Assembly: GCA_904501945.1 (NCBI GenBank)
Contig: CAJGCU010000016.1
Location: 1 to 29,790, forward strand
Source of the DNA: an uncultured Bacteroidaceae bacterium
GTDB taxonomy: Bacteria > Bacteroidota > Bacteroidia > Bacteroidales > Bacteroidaceae
DNA: 29,790 nt
Direction: 5' to 3'
Part shown: positions 1-7,934 of the stretch, piece after piece
Position numbering within the stretch: position 1 is the first letter of the stretch
Layout of the letters: the number at the start of each line of letters is the position of its first letter
The notes under the pieces: generated by a model
The model's input: only the letters and a program-made list of their open reading frames with translations
Database searches by the model: none
Told to the model about the DNA's origin: nothing
Translations under genes and position numbers: made by a program

Positions 1-1343
1 TACTCACCACCAAACTGAAGAAGCCAGCGAGGGGTGAACTGCTTGGACAGTTCTGTATTAAACACAGCACGGTCTTCATTCTGCTTCAGGTAACTGAAGG
101 GATAGTTCTTACCTTCGAAACCTGTTGGTTTGTGATTAGCATCGAAGATGAGACCCCAATATTCCATGTTTACTTTGTTATGCTGCATGTTGTAGGCCAC
201 AGTGGTGCGCCACGTCCATTTATTGTTGAAATGAATTTTATGTGAGGTACCCACAACAGCATTATAGAGGCGGCCTTCTTGGTCAGAAGCATCGTATATA
301 GAGTGGATGTCTTCGATACCCAGTTCCACATCCCAAGACTTGTCGATAAAGCCTAAAGCAAAGACAGAAAAGGTTCCTGCTTTTTTTGTTGGGAAATTCA
401 ATTTAAGCGAGAGATCTTGGAAGTCATACTGTGAACCATACGTGTCAATGAGTTTCAGTTTGCGGGCGATTGTAGAGAAGCCATAGCGGTAGTTGAAGAT
501 GAAACTAGAGTTGTGCTTCTTCGAAATTGGACCTTCGCTGGTCCACTCGATACCCACCGAACCCACCTGAACACCGTTCTCATATTTCGAGTTGTTACCA
601 GCTCGCATCCTCACGTCGAACACACCGCTGAGGGAGTTGTTGTAGTTGGAATTGAACGTGGAAACGAAAAAGTCAGAGTTGGTAATGACATTAGAGTTGA
701 GCGCACTCACCATGCCGAAACCTGCACTATAGAGGTCTGCAAAATGGTTGGGGGAAAAGATTTCCACACCTTCCAAGCGGTATTGCATGAACTGTGGGGC
801 GTTACCATGTACGGAAATGCCGTTGCTGTCACCTTGCCCTGCCACACCAGCAAAGGCTGTTACCAATCGAGCTGGGTCGTTATAACCACCAGCATATCGG
901 CTGGCTTCTTCCATCGAAAGCATCATACCGCCCACCAATGCCGTAGGGTTGAGCGTCGCCAGTTTATTCACACGAGGCTTGACCACCACTTCAGCCAGTT
1001 CCGAACTACGCTCACGTAAGGTGATGTCAAGCACCACGTCTTTGACACCCGCCACCAGCACTTCCTTCATCACACTCGGTTCATAGCCGATATAAGAGGT
1101 CTCGATAGTGTAACGTCCCGATTGACTGATAATGATGCTAAACTCGCCATCTATATTGGTGACTCCACCTATTCCCGGAAGTTCCACCACCTGCACTGCG
1201 GCTCCAATGAGCGTTTCACCAGTGATAGCGTCAGTTACCCTACCCTTTATTGTTTGCGCCAATACACTTTGTGGCAAGAAACCACCGACCACAACCACGA
1301 AAAGGAAGACCAGTACACGAAAAAAAGATTTGTAAAAATTCAT
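1..1343 (-). CDS. TonB-dependent outer-membrane receptor, N-terminal part (3' end beyond window)
   Basis: The gene starts at the ATG at 1341-1343 on the minus strand, and the frame stays open to the window edge, so the C-terminal beta-barrel is cut off. The first 29 or so residues form a signal peptide ending in LAQ. Next comes a carboxypeptidase-regulatory-like beta-sandwich (about residues 31-115, with GRVTDAITGE and TNIDGEFS), then a TonB plug region with the segments GISVHGNAPQ and YRLEGVEIFSPNHF. The remainder has alternating aromatic strands typical of a barrel. Such receptors import a ligand across the outer membrane using TonB energy. No SusD partner is visible and the ligand cannot be told. 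It is divergent from the leucine operon and has its own upstream -7 box. The family call is firm; the substrate is unknown. Confidence 0.9.
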   Translation of the reverse strand, partial: MNFYKSFFRVLVFLFVVVVGGFLPQSVLAQTIKGRVTDAITGETLIGAAVQVVELPGIGGVTNIDGEFSIIISQSGRYTIETSYIGYEPSVMKEVLVAGVKDVVLDITLRERSSELAEVVVKPRVNKLATLNPTALVGGMMLSMEEASRYAGGYNDPARLVTAFAGVAGQGDSNGISVHGNAPQFMQYRLEGVEIFSPNHFADLYSAGFGMVSALNSNVITNSDFFVSTFNSNYNNSLSGVFDVRMRAGNNSKYENGVQVGSVGIEWTSEGPISKKHNSSFIFNYRYGFSTIARKLKLIDTYGSQYDFQDLSLKLNFPTKKAGTFSVFALGFIDKSWDVELGIEDIHSIYDASDQEGRLYNAVVGTSHKIHFNNKWTWRTTVAYNMQHNKVNMEYWGLIFDANHKPTGFEGKNYPFSYLKQNEDRAVFNTELSKQFTPRWLLQFGGE

Positions 1344-1368
1344 AGTATTTGAAAGTATTTTTGATGTA

Positions 1369-1376
1369 CAAAGATA
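1369..1376 (-). promoter_or_regulatory. Bacteroidetes -7 box for the TonB receptor gene
   Basis: The plus strand reads CAAAGATA, which is TATCTTTG on the minus strand and matches the TAnnTTTG consensus. It lies 25 bp upstream of the receptor ATG. No clean -33 TTTG is seen at the right distance. The sequence from here to 1685 is AT-rich, and I see no other gene or convincing signal in it. Confidence 0.55.
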
Positions 1377-1685
1377 CAATGTTTTTTGTACATTCACATT
1401 ATTAAAAAAATTCAAATTACTACATTTCTGAGAAAAATCGTGTATTCGTGTTAATTTTGCAATATATTGATTACTAATGCTTATTTTAATTCTTGCAAAA
1501 TGAACGCGATATCCAGCTTGATCCATTGATAGGAAATGAATGTTGATCTCGTGGAAATGAAATAAACCAAAACAAAAAACGACAGATAATGTTAACTAAA
1601 TAAAGTGTGACTCAATGAGTTGCGCTCTATTTTACGTGATTGAACGACTGCATCAGGGGGTCTGAAAGAAAAAACAAGGAAATTA

Positions 1686-1717
1686 TTTTGTTTTTTTCTT
1701 AACTTTCACTACCTTTG
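1686..1717 (+). promoter_or_regulatory. Bacteroidetes promoter of the leu operon
   Basis: A -33 element TTTTG (1686-1690) is followed after 19 bp by the -7 element TACCTTTG (1710-1717). This matches the known TTTG-N19-21-TAnnTTTG arrangement. Transcription would begin around 1722-1727, just ahead of the leader peptide ATG at 1734. Confidence 0.8.
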
Positions 1718-1733
1718 CACCAAATTCAGAATC

Positions 1734-1829
1734 ATGGCAACTTTTAGCAACACTGCACTTCTAAACCTTCTATCACTTCGACTTACCGGGTCGGAGACGA
1801 GAAAGGTGTGTGTGTTCTATCAGGCATAA
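1734..1829 (+). CDS. leuL: Leucine operon leader peptide (31 aa)
   Basis: This small ORF begins about ten bases after the predicted transcription start and ends with TAA at 1827-1829. Within ten residues (ALLNLLSLRL) it has six leucine codons (CTT and CTA) at 1758-1784. A leucine-rich peptide between a promoter and leuA is the classic sensor of charged tRNA-Leu. A ribosome stalled on the Leu codons stops short of 1798, whereas one that reaches the stop codon covers 1798-1807, the 5' arm of the antiterminator. The peptide itself probably has no function beyond being translated. The reading frame and codons are seen directly; the regulatory role is inferred from classical attenuation. Confidence 0.8.
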   Translation: MATFSNTALLNLLSLRLTGSETRKVCVFYQA

Positions 1830-1859
1830 CAAAACAAAAACAATGTTTAACCTTTCTCG
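1798..1859 (+). promoter_or_regulatory. Antiterminator pairing of the leu attenuator
   Basis: CGAGAAAGGT (1798-1807) is perfectly complementary over 10 bp to ACCTTTCTCG (1850-1859). The 3' arm overlaps the 5' arm of the terminator, so only one structure can form. The 5' arm could also pair upstream with ACCTTCT (1765-1771) inside the Leu codon stretch, giving a possible 1:2 protector stem. Confidence 0.75.
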
Positions 1860-1886
1860 CAACTGTGGGGAAGGTTTTGTTTTTGT
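1834..1886 (+). terminator. Attenuator terminator upstream of leuA
   Basis: AACCTT (1849-1854) pairs with AAGGTT (1871-1876), and ACAAAAAC (1834-1841) pairs with GTTTTTGT (1879-1886) across an asymmetric internal loop. The 3' side is U-rich (TTTTGTTTTTG). It lies 51 bp before leuA and shares bases with the antiterminator. Confidence 0.75.
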
Positions 1887-1937
1887 ATGACAGTGCCTGT
1901 GCCCTCTCGTTGCAAGACATAAAAAATTAAATATAAA

Positions 1938-3437
1938 ATGGCAGACAGATTATTTATTTTCGACACCACGCTGCGCGACGGCGAGCAAGTACCAGGATGT
2001 CAGCTCAACACCGTTGAGAAGATTCAGGTAGCAAAGCAGCTGGAAGCCTTGGGCGTGGATGTTATTGAGGCTGGTTTCCCTATTTCCAGCCCTGGTGACT
2101 TCAATAGCGTAGTAGAAATTTCCAAGGCTGTGACATGGCCTACCATCTGTGCACTGACTCGCGCAGTGGAGAAAGACATTGATGTGGCAGCGGAAGCTCT
2201 GCAATACGCAAAACGCAAGCGTATCCACACGGGTATAGGAACTTCTCCTTCACATATCAAGTATAAGTTTAATTCTACTCCCGAAGAAATCATCGAACGC
2301 GCTGTAGCTGCAGTCAAGTATGCAAAGCGTTATGTGGAAGATGTTGAGTTCTACGCAGAGGACGCAGGCCGTACAGACAACGAGTATCTGGCACGCGTGA
2401 TTGATGCTGTAACCAAGGCGGGTGCGACTGTATGTAACATCCCTGATACTACAGGCTTCCGTGTACCGAACGAGTATCACGAGAAAATCAAGTACCTCTA
2501 TGAGCACGTAGATGCTTTTGCTGCAGGCAAGTCCATTCTCTCTACCCACTGCCACAACGACCTCGGCATGGCAACTGCAAATACCGTTGCTGGCGTATTG
2601 GCTGGAGCACGTCAGGTAGAGGTTACCATCAACGGTATTGGTGAGCGTGCAGGCAACACTTCGCTGGAAGAAGTGGCAATGATTTTCAAGACTCATCCCG
2701 ACCTCGGCATTGAAACTAACATCAATACAACAAAGATTTACCCTACAAGCCGCATGGTGTCAAGCCTTATGAATATGCCTGTACAGCCCAACAAGGCAAT
2801 TGTGGGCAAGAATGCATTTGCACACTCTAGCGGTATTCATCAGGATGGCGTGCTGAAGAATGCGTCAACATACGAAATCATGGATCCTAAGGATGTGGGC
2901 ATTGATGACAATGCAATCGTACTGACAGCTCGAAGCGGCCGCGCTGCATTGAAGCACCGTCTGCACGTGAATGGAGTTGAAGTTGAAGGCGAAAAGCTCG
3001 ACAAGATTTATGAGGCATTCCTCAAACTGGCTGACCGCAAGAAGGAAGTTACAGATGACGACATCCTCGTATTGGCTGGCGCGGACCGCACTGACACTCA
3101 CAACATCAAGCTCGACTATTTGCAGGTAACAACAGGTATGGGCGTAAAGAGCGTAGCTTCTATCGGCCTTGCCATCTCAAACGAGCATTTTGAAGCTGCC
3201 GCATCTGGCAATGGTCCTGTAGATGCTGCTATCAAGGCCCTCAAACAGATTATCAAGCGCGAAATGACCCTCAAGGAGTTCACCATCCAGGCTATCTCTA
3301 AAGGTTCAGACGACATGGGTAAGGTACACATGCAGGTTGAGTACGACGGCCACATTTACTATGGATTTGGCGCAAACACCGACATTGTGACAGCTTCTAT
3401 CGAGGCATACATCGACTGTATCAACAAGTTTAAATAA
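1938..3437 (+). CDS. leuA: 2-isopropylmalate synthase LeuA
   Basis: This cytosolic enzyme condenses acetyl-CoA with 2-oxoisovalerate, the first committed step of leucine synthesis. The 499-residue product has the HMGL-type TIM barrel: TLRDGEQ at residues 11-17, the metal-binding HCHND at 204-208 and GERAGNTSLEE at about 235-245. A flexible linker is followed by a C-terminal LeuA regulatory domain from about residue 370, the usual site of leucine feedback. Length is normal for the family. The ATG follows an A-rich stretch with no Shine-Dalgarno sequence, as is common in Bacteroidetes. It is the first enzyme gene after the attenuator and is co-transcribed with leuC and leuD. A second HMGL synthase lies at 9322. 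Confidence 0.95.
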   Translation: MADRLFIFDTTLRDGEQVPGCQLNTVEKIQVAKQLEALGVDVIEAGFPISSPGDFNSVVEISKAVTWPTICALTRAVEKDIDVAAEALQYAKRKRIHTGIGTSPSHIKYKFNSTPEEIIERAVAAVKYAKRYVEDVEFYAEDAGRTDNEYLARVIDAVTKAGATVCNIPDTTGFRVPNEYHEKIKYLYEHVDAFAAGKSILSTHCHNDLGMATANTVAGVLAGARQVEVTINGIGERAGNTSLEEVAMIFKTHPDLGIETNINTTKIYPTSRMVSSLMNMPVQPNKAIVGKNAFAHSSGIHQDGVLKNASTYEIMDPKDVGIDDNAIVLTARSGRAALKHRLHVNGVEVEGEKLDKIYEAFLKLADRKKEVTDDDILVLAGADRTDTHNIKLDYLQVTTGMGVKSVASIGLAISNEHFEAAASGNGPVDAAIKALKQIIKREMTLKEFTIQAISKGSDDMGKVHMQVEYDGHIYYGFGANTDIVTASIEAYIDCINKFK

Positions 3438-3459
3438 GACGGTCATACGATTATTCGAT

Positions 3460-3495
3460 TATATGGTTATACGGTTTGAGCCGTACAGCCATATA
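3460..3495 (+). other. Intercistronic hairpin between leuA and leuC
   Basis: TATATGG (3460-3466) pairs with CCATATA (3489-3495), and TACGG (3470-3474) pairs with CCGTA (3481-3485), leaving a 3-nt by 3-nt internal loop and a six-base loop. No U-tract follows, so it is unlikely to be a strong terminator. It may stabilise or process the mRNA. It sits in a 92-bp gap within an otherwise tightly spaced operon. Confidence 0.5.
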
Positions 3496-3529
3496 ATTGT
3501 TAAATCGCAGAATTATAAAACCGCAGATT

Positions 3530-4921
3530 ATGGGAAAGACATTATTCGATAAAATTTGGGATGCTCACGTGGTACAGAATGTGGAGGATGGACCAACACA
3601 GCTCTACATTGACCGCTTGTATGCACATGAAGTGACAAGCCCACAAGCGTTTGACACGCTGAGAGACAAGAACATCAAGGTATTTCGCCCTGACCACGTG
3701 GTGGCAATGCCAGACCACAATACGCCATCCGACCAGCAAGAAGTCATCCACGACCCTGTGGGACGCAAACAAGTGGAAGCGCTCAAGGCTAATTGTGCCG
3801 AGTTTGGCATCAAGCATTTCGACATGGGCACAAAAGACAATGGAATCATTCATGTCGTTGGACCAGAAAAAGCACTTTCATTGCCAGGCATGACCATTGT
3901 TTGTGGCGACTCTCATACATCTACACACGGTGCTGTAGGAGCTATCGCTATGGGTATCGGCACCAGCGAAGTGGCACAAGTACTGGCATCTCAGTGCATC
4001 TTGCAGAGCAAACCTAAGACCATGCGCATCAACATTGAAGGCACACTGCCCGAAGGGACAACTGCCAAAGACGTTGCGCTTTACATCATGGCTCAGATGA
4101 CCACATCCGGTGCAACTGGATACGCTGTAGAATACGCTGGTTCAGCCGTACGCAACATGAGCATGGAGGGACGTTTGACTCTTTCCAACCTTTCTATCGA
4201 AATGGGCTCACGCGCAGGTCTGATTGCACCAGACGACATCACTTTCGCCTATCTGAAAGGTCGCGAATATGCACCAAAAGGTTCTGACTGGGACAAAGCC
4301 GTAGAAGAGTGGAAGAAGCTTTACAGTGACTCTGATGCTATATTTGACAAGGAAGTTACCTATTACGCAGAAGACATCGCTCCTCGCATCACTTACGGAA
4401 CAAATCCAGGTGCAGGCATCGCTGTTGATGGCAATATCCCAACCTTGGAAGAGATTGCGGAAAAAGACCGTGGTCAGTTCCTTGATATGCTCGAATATAT
4501 GCAGTTTGAGCCTGGACAGAAACTCGAAGGCGTTCCCGTAGATTACTGTTTCCTCGGCGCTTGCACTAACGGCCGCATAGAAGATTTCCGTGCCTTTGCT
4601 TCAGTGGTGAAAGGCAAGAAGAAGGCAGACAATGTAATTGCTTGGCTTGTGCCAGGTTCATGGCTCGTGCGTCAGCAGATTATCGACGAGGGCATTGACA
4701 AGATTCTGGAAGAGGCTGGTTTTGATCTCCGTCTCCCCTCCTGTTCTTCATGTCTCGCCATGAATCCTGATAAGGTGCCAGCAGGCAAGCTCTCCATCTC
4801 TACCAGCAACCGCAACTTCGTAGGTCGCCAAGGTCCGGGTGCACGCACCATCCTTGCCTCGCCATTGGTTGTGGCTGCATCAGCAATTACAGGAGTAGTA
4901 ACCGACCCTAGAAAACTGTAA
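3530..4921 (+). CDS. leuC: 3-isopropylmalate dehydratase large subunit LeuC
   Basis: With LeuD it isomerises 2- to 3-isopropylmalate, and in this lineage probably also citramalate in the isoleucine route. The ATG at 3530 gives MGKTLFDKIWDAHVV, colinear with known LeuC N-termini; a longer frame would need a TTG at 3497 and adds eleven non-conserved residues. The product is 463 aa, typical for bacterial LeuC. The aconitase-fold signatures CGDSHTSTHGA and FLGACTNGRIEDF, and the later SCSSC, supply the three [4Fe-4S] cysteines. leuD starts four bases after the stop, so the two subunits are translationally close. Confidence 0.95.
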   Translation: MGKTLFDKIWDAHVVQNVEDGPTQLYIDRLYAHEVTSPQAFDTLRDKNIKVFRPDHVVAMPDHNTPSDQQEVIHDPVGRKQVEALKANCAEFGIKHFDMGTKDNGIIHVVGPEKALSLPGMTIVCGDSHTSTHGAVGAIAMGIGTSEVAQVLASQCILQSKPKTMRINIEGTLPEGTTAKDVALYIMAQMTTSGATGYAVEYAGSAVRNMSMEGRLTLSNLSIEMGSRAGLIAPDDITFAYLKGREYAPKGSDWDKAVEEWKKLYSDSDAIFDKEVTYYAEDIAPRITYGTNPGAGIAVDGNIPTLEEIAEKDRGQFLDMLEYMQFEPGQKLEGVPVDYCFLGACTNGRIEDFRAFASVVKGKKKADNVIAWLVPGSWLVRQQIIDEGIDKILEEAGFDLRLPSCSSCLAMNPDKVPAGKLSISTSNRNFVGRQGPGARTILASPLVVAASAITGVVTDPRKL

Positions 4922-4925
4922 CACT

Positions 4926-6083
4926 ATGGCTAAAGAAAAATTTGATATTATCCAGTCAACCTGCATTCCTATCCAGATTGACAACTGCAATACCGACCTC
5001 ATCATTCCTGCTCGCTACCTGGCAAGCACCACACGTGATCCGCAGTTCTTTGGCGACGCTTTCATGCACGACCTTCGTTTCGATGCTGAAGGCAATCCTG
5101 TGGCAGACTTTGTGATGAACCAGTCCGATTACTCCGAAGCACCTCGCAAGGGCGTACACGAAATCATCGTAGGCGGACAGAACTGGGGTTCTGGTTCTTC
5201 ACGTGAACATGCAGCATGGGCCATTGCCGGCTATGGCGTTCGTGTAGTCATTTCCAGTTCATTTGCTGACATCCATCGCAACAATCTGCTCAATTGCTTT
5301 GTGCTACCCGTCATTGTGAGCAAAGAATTCCAGCAAGAACTTTTCGACAGCATCGCAGCCAATCCTCAGACAGAAGTGAAGGTGGATGTACCCAACCAGA
5401 CGGTGACGAACCTTGCTACAGGCAATTCTGAGCATTTCGACATCAATTCCTACAAGAAGTATTGCCTGATGAATGCCTACGACGACATCGATTTTCTTCT
5501 TTCTAACACAGAGAAAATAGAAGCTTACGAACAGCAAGGAGAGGCAACTGAAGCCAAAGAGGAGGCTACAGCATGTACAGAAGCTACTAAGTCTGTTCCA
5601 GAAAACACTCTGCCAGCACCTGCAACAAAAGCAGATTTAGCAGCAGCAGAAAAGATTGCAGATGAGGAAAAGACGATTAAACCTTTCAGGAAATTGCCTA
5701 TCGATCGTAGTTTGACAAAAATGATTCTGTTCGGATTTATTACATTAGGAATCTACAACATCATCGTCATGACGAAGATTTCAAGAGAAATCAACATCGT
5801 TGCAAGCAAATACGACGGCAGAACTACCACCAATGCTCTTTGGATTATCCTCCTCTGGGGCTGGCTGACAGGCGGCATTGCTTCCATTGTCTGGACGCAC
5901 TGTATCTGCAACCGTATTGGCAATGAGCTCCAGCGCCGTCAGGTGCCTAAGACTTTTGGGGCATCCGACTTTTGGGGATGGTGCATTTTGGGCGCATTAA
6001 TTTATGTCGGTCCATTCATCTTCGTCCATAAGTTCATGCATGCCATGAACCATCTGAATGCAGACTACAACCAAAAAGGGTAA
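4926..6083 (+). CDS. leuD: LeuD small subunit fused to a DUF4234-like membrane domain
   Basis: Residues 1 to about 200 are a complete isopropylmalate isomerase small subunit, with NTDLIIPARYL near the N-terminus and GSGSSREHAAWA at about 90-100. Ordinary LeuD is about 200 aa, but this frame runs to 385. A low-complexity Ala/Glu/Thr linker (about 202-250) leads to a domain resembling DUF4234, with three hydrophobic segments (about 272-292, 307-330 and 345-365), the motif LGIYNI and a conserved TNALW-like patch. The frame is continuous with no internal stop. The isomerase would thus be tethered to the inner membrane unless the linker is cleaved. It is the last gene before a strong terminator. 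The fusion is seen directly; its purpose is unknown. Confidence 0.9.
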   Translation: MAKEKFDIIQSTCIPIQIDNCNTDLIIPARYLASTTRDPQFFGDAFMHDLRFDAEGNPVADFVMNQSDYSEAPRKGVHEIIVGGQNWGSGSSREHAAWAIAGYGVRVVISSSFADIHRNNLLNCFVLPVIVSKEFQQELFDSIAANPQTEVKVDVPNQTVTNLATGNSEHFDINSYKKYCLMNAYDDIDFLLSNTEKIEAYEQQGEATEAKEEATACTEATKSVPENTLPAPATKADLAAAEKIADEEKTIKPFRKLPIDRSLTKMILFGFITLGIYNIIVMTKISREINIVASKYDGRTTTNALWIILLWGWLTGGIASIVWTHCICNRIGNELQRRQVPKTFGASDFWGWCILGALIYVGPFIFVHKFMHAMNHLNADYNQKG

Positions 6084-6107
6084 ATAACCGTACTCCTCGG
6101 GTTCAAA

Positions 6108-6157
6108 GCATCGTACCCCTCGGATCCGCCACGTCGGACTCGAGGGGTACGCTTTTT
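6108..6157 (+). terminator. Rho-independent terminator of the leu operon
   Basis: CGTACCCCTCG (6112-6122) pairs perfectly with CGAGGGGTACG (6141-6151), followed by CTTTTTA. It is 25 bp downstream of the leuD stop. A near-copy of the 5' arm (CGTACTCCTCG, starting near 6089) could pair with the same 3' arm with one G-U pair. Confidence 0.85.
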
Positions 6158-6307
6158 ACATACCTCATGAATCCGTCTGCAATCCCACGTTGTTTTCATC
6201 AACCATTGAACCGAATGTTGTGCGGTCCGTTGTCAATTATCAATTCCCTACATTCAGCTTAACTATTCCAACTACCCTACATCGAACCCACGTTGAAATA
6301 CTACGTC

Positions 6308-6331
6308 CCCACGAAGTCCTTGCTTCGCGGG
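6308..6331. repeat. Small inverted repeat beyond the symporter gene
   Basis: CCCACGAAG and CTTCGCGGG form an almost perfect 9-bp inverted repeat around a six-base loop. It lies 32 bp past the 3' end of the minus-strand symporter gene and might terminate or stabilise that transcript, but no T-tract follows it on the minus strand. Confidence 0.35.
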
Positions 6332-6362
6332 AACGCACACCCTTTATATAATAGAATGAATC

Positions 6363-7919
6363 TTACTTATAGCACTTCCAAACGCTGTCCAATTTTGCTT
6401 TTGGCAGTTTCTTCGTAACAAGGCTTACAAGAATTACAACGGGAAAACCGCCAACCATAGCAATGGCACCACAGTCAACAGGATTGATTGGATTGCCAAG
6501 AATCATATTGATGACCGTAAAACCGACTCCCCAGATAAAGCATGCCCAGACAGAAGAAGCGGTAACGCCACGCCAATAGAGTCCGAGAAGGAATGGAGCG
6601 AGGAATGCTCCTGCCAAAGCACCCCAGCTGATACCCATAAGCTGAGCAATGAGTGCAGGCGGATTGAGAGCAATAAGCACAGATATAGTGATGAAGAAAA
6701 CAATAAGAACACGCATCACAATGACTTTTCGACGTTCTTTCTTGATAGCAACATCTTCATCAATTTCCCCTCCTTTCACTTCATCTGCATCTGCACGTTT
6801 GTCGCGATAGATAAGATCCAGCGTCATTGTAGATGATGAAGTCAGCACAAGAGCTGCAAGAGTTGACATAGAAGCAGAAAGCACAAGTACCATAACAAGA
6901 CCGATGAGAAGGTCAGAATTCACAGCCGTGTTAAGCATTGCTGGAATAATATCGTCATACTTGTAGCTATGGTGAGCCTCGTTCCACGCTGGCTCACTGA
7001 ACAAACGTCCGAAACCACCGAGGAAGTAGCACCCACCAGCTACAATAAGGGCGAAGATGGTCGAGATTATAGTACCTCGCTTAATAGCACTTTTATCCGT
7101 AATTGAATAAAATTTCCCTACCATCTGAGGCAATCCCCAAGTGCCAAGCGATGTCAGCACCACAACACCAAGCAGACTCATCGCATTCGGTCCAAACCAT
7201 GAAGCGAAATCACCTGGCTGGAAATTCTGATAAAGCGAACTTTCGAGGTCATGAACCGTAGGAACTACTTCCTTCATTTTCTGAAAAGCCTCGACCAAGC
7301 CACCCTGACTATTGAGAATCACACAAATGACGGCAATAATGCCAACAAGCATAATGAGCCCCTGTATAAAGTCATTGATAGCTGTTGCCTTATAGCCACC
7401 AAGAATAACATAGACAGAAGTCAGCAATGCCATAACGATGATACAATATTCGTAAGGAATACCAAAACCCATATCAAAGAGTTTGGAAAGTCCGCTATAC
7501 ACACCAGCAGTATAAGGAATGAGAAAAACAAATGCAATGATAGAGGCTGCAATCCTCAGCCCTTGATTGGCATAGCGAGTACCGAAGAAATCCGGCATCG
7601 TACGCGAATTCAAATGCTGCGTCATCTGTTTGGTACGCTGTCCCAAAATGAGCCATGCAAGCAATGAGCCGATAATGGCATTTCCCACACCTATCCACGA
7701 ACTTGCTATACCATATTTCCAACCGAACTGACCTGCATAGCCCACAAATACAACTGCAGAAAAATAGCTCGTTCCATAAGAGAATGCGGAAAGCCAAGGG
7801 CCAACAGAGCGACCACCTAACACAAAACCATCCACACTATTAGCCTGTTTGCGCGAGAGGATTCCCACAGCAACAATCATACTAATAAAAATCAGAGTAA
7901 TTAATACTTTAACAAACAT
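6363..7919 (-). CDS. Sodium:solute symporter (SSS/PutP family)
   Basis: The 518-residue product is very hydrophobic, with about 13 predicted membrane helices. It has the family features of the N-terminal SSS fold: a VGGRSVGPW-like loop after TM1, SYGTSYFSAVVF in the TM2 region, and VLILGGYKATAINDFIQG-like sequence in the middle (GGYKAxxxxDFIQG is a strong SSS signature). A charged cytoplasmic loop (DKRADADEVKGGEIDED) lies near residue 390. It would carry a small organic solute in with Na+. Its gene follows the porin gene by 15 bp on the same strand, so outer- and inner-membrane passage are probably co-expressed. The substrate cannot be inferred from sequence. Confidence 0.9.
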   Translation of the reverse strand: MFVKVLITLIFISMIVAVGILSRKQANSVDGFVLGGRSVGPWLSAFSYGTSYFSAVVFVGYAGQFGWKYGIASSWIGVGNAIIGSLLAWLILGQRTKQMTQHLNSRTMPDFFGTRYANQGLRIAASIIAFVFLIPYTAGVYSGLSKLFDMGFGIPYEYCIIVMALLTSVYVILGGYKATAINDFIQGLIMLVGIIAVICVILNSQGGLVEAFQKMKEVVPTVHDLESSLYQNFQPGDFASWFGPNAMSLLGVVVLTSLGTWGLPQMVGKFYSITDKSAIKRGTIISTIFALIVAGGCYFLGGFGRLFSEPAWNEAHHSYKYDDIIPAMLNTAVNSDLLIGLVMVLVLSASMSTLAALVLTSSSTMTLDLIYRDKRADADEVKGGEIDEDVAIKKERRKVIVMRVLIVFFITISVLIALNPPALIAQLMGISWGALAGAFLAPFLLGLYWRGVTASSVWACFIWGVGFTVINMILGNPINPVDCGAIAMVGGFPVVILVSLVTKKLPKAKLDSVWKCYK

Positions 7920-7934
7920 AATTTATATGATATT

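Noticed and set aside
513..1352. Plus-strand open frames across the TonB receptor
   Set aside because: They are antisense to a continuous receptor frame with signal peptide, regulatory-like domain and plug motifs.
1452..1459. TAATTTTG as a plus-strand -7 box
   Set aside because: It fits TAnnTTTG but lacks a -33 element and is about 260 bp from the much better promoter at 1686-1717, with nothing to transcribe in between.
3497..3529. Upstream TTG start for leuC
   Set aside because: It adds eleven non-conserved residues within the hairpin region; the ATG at 3530 matches the family N-terminus.
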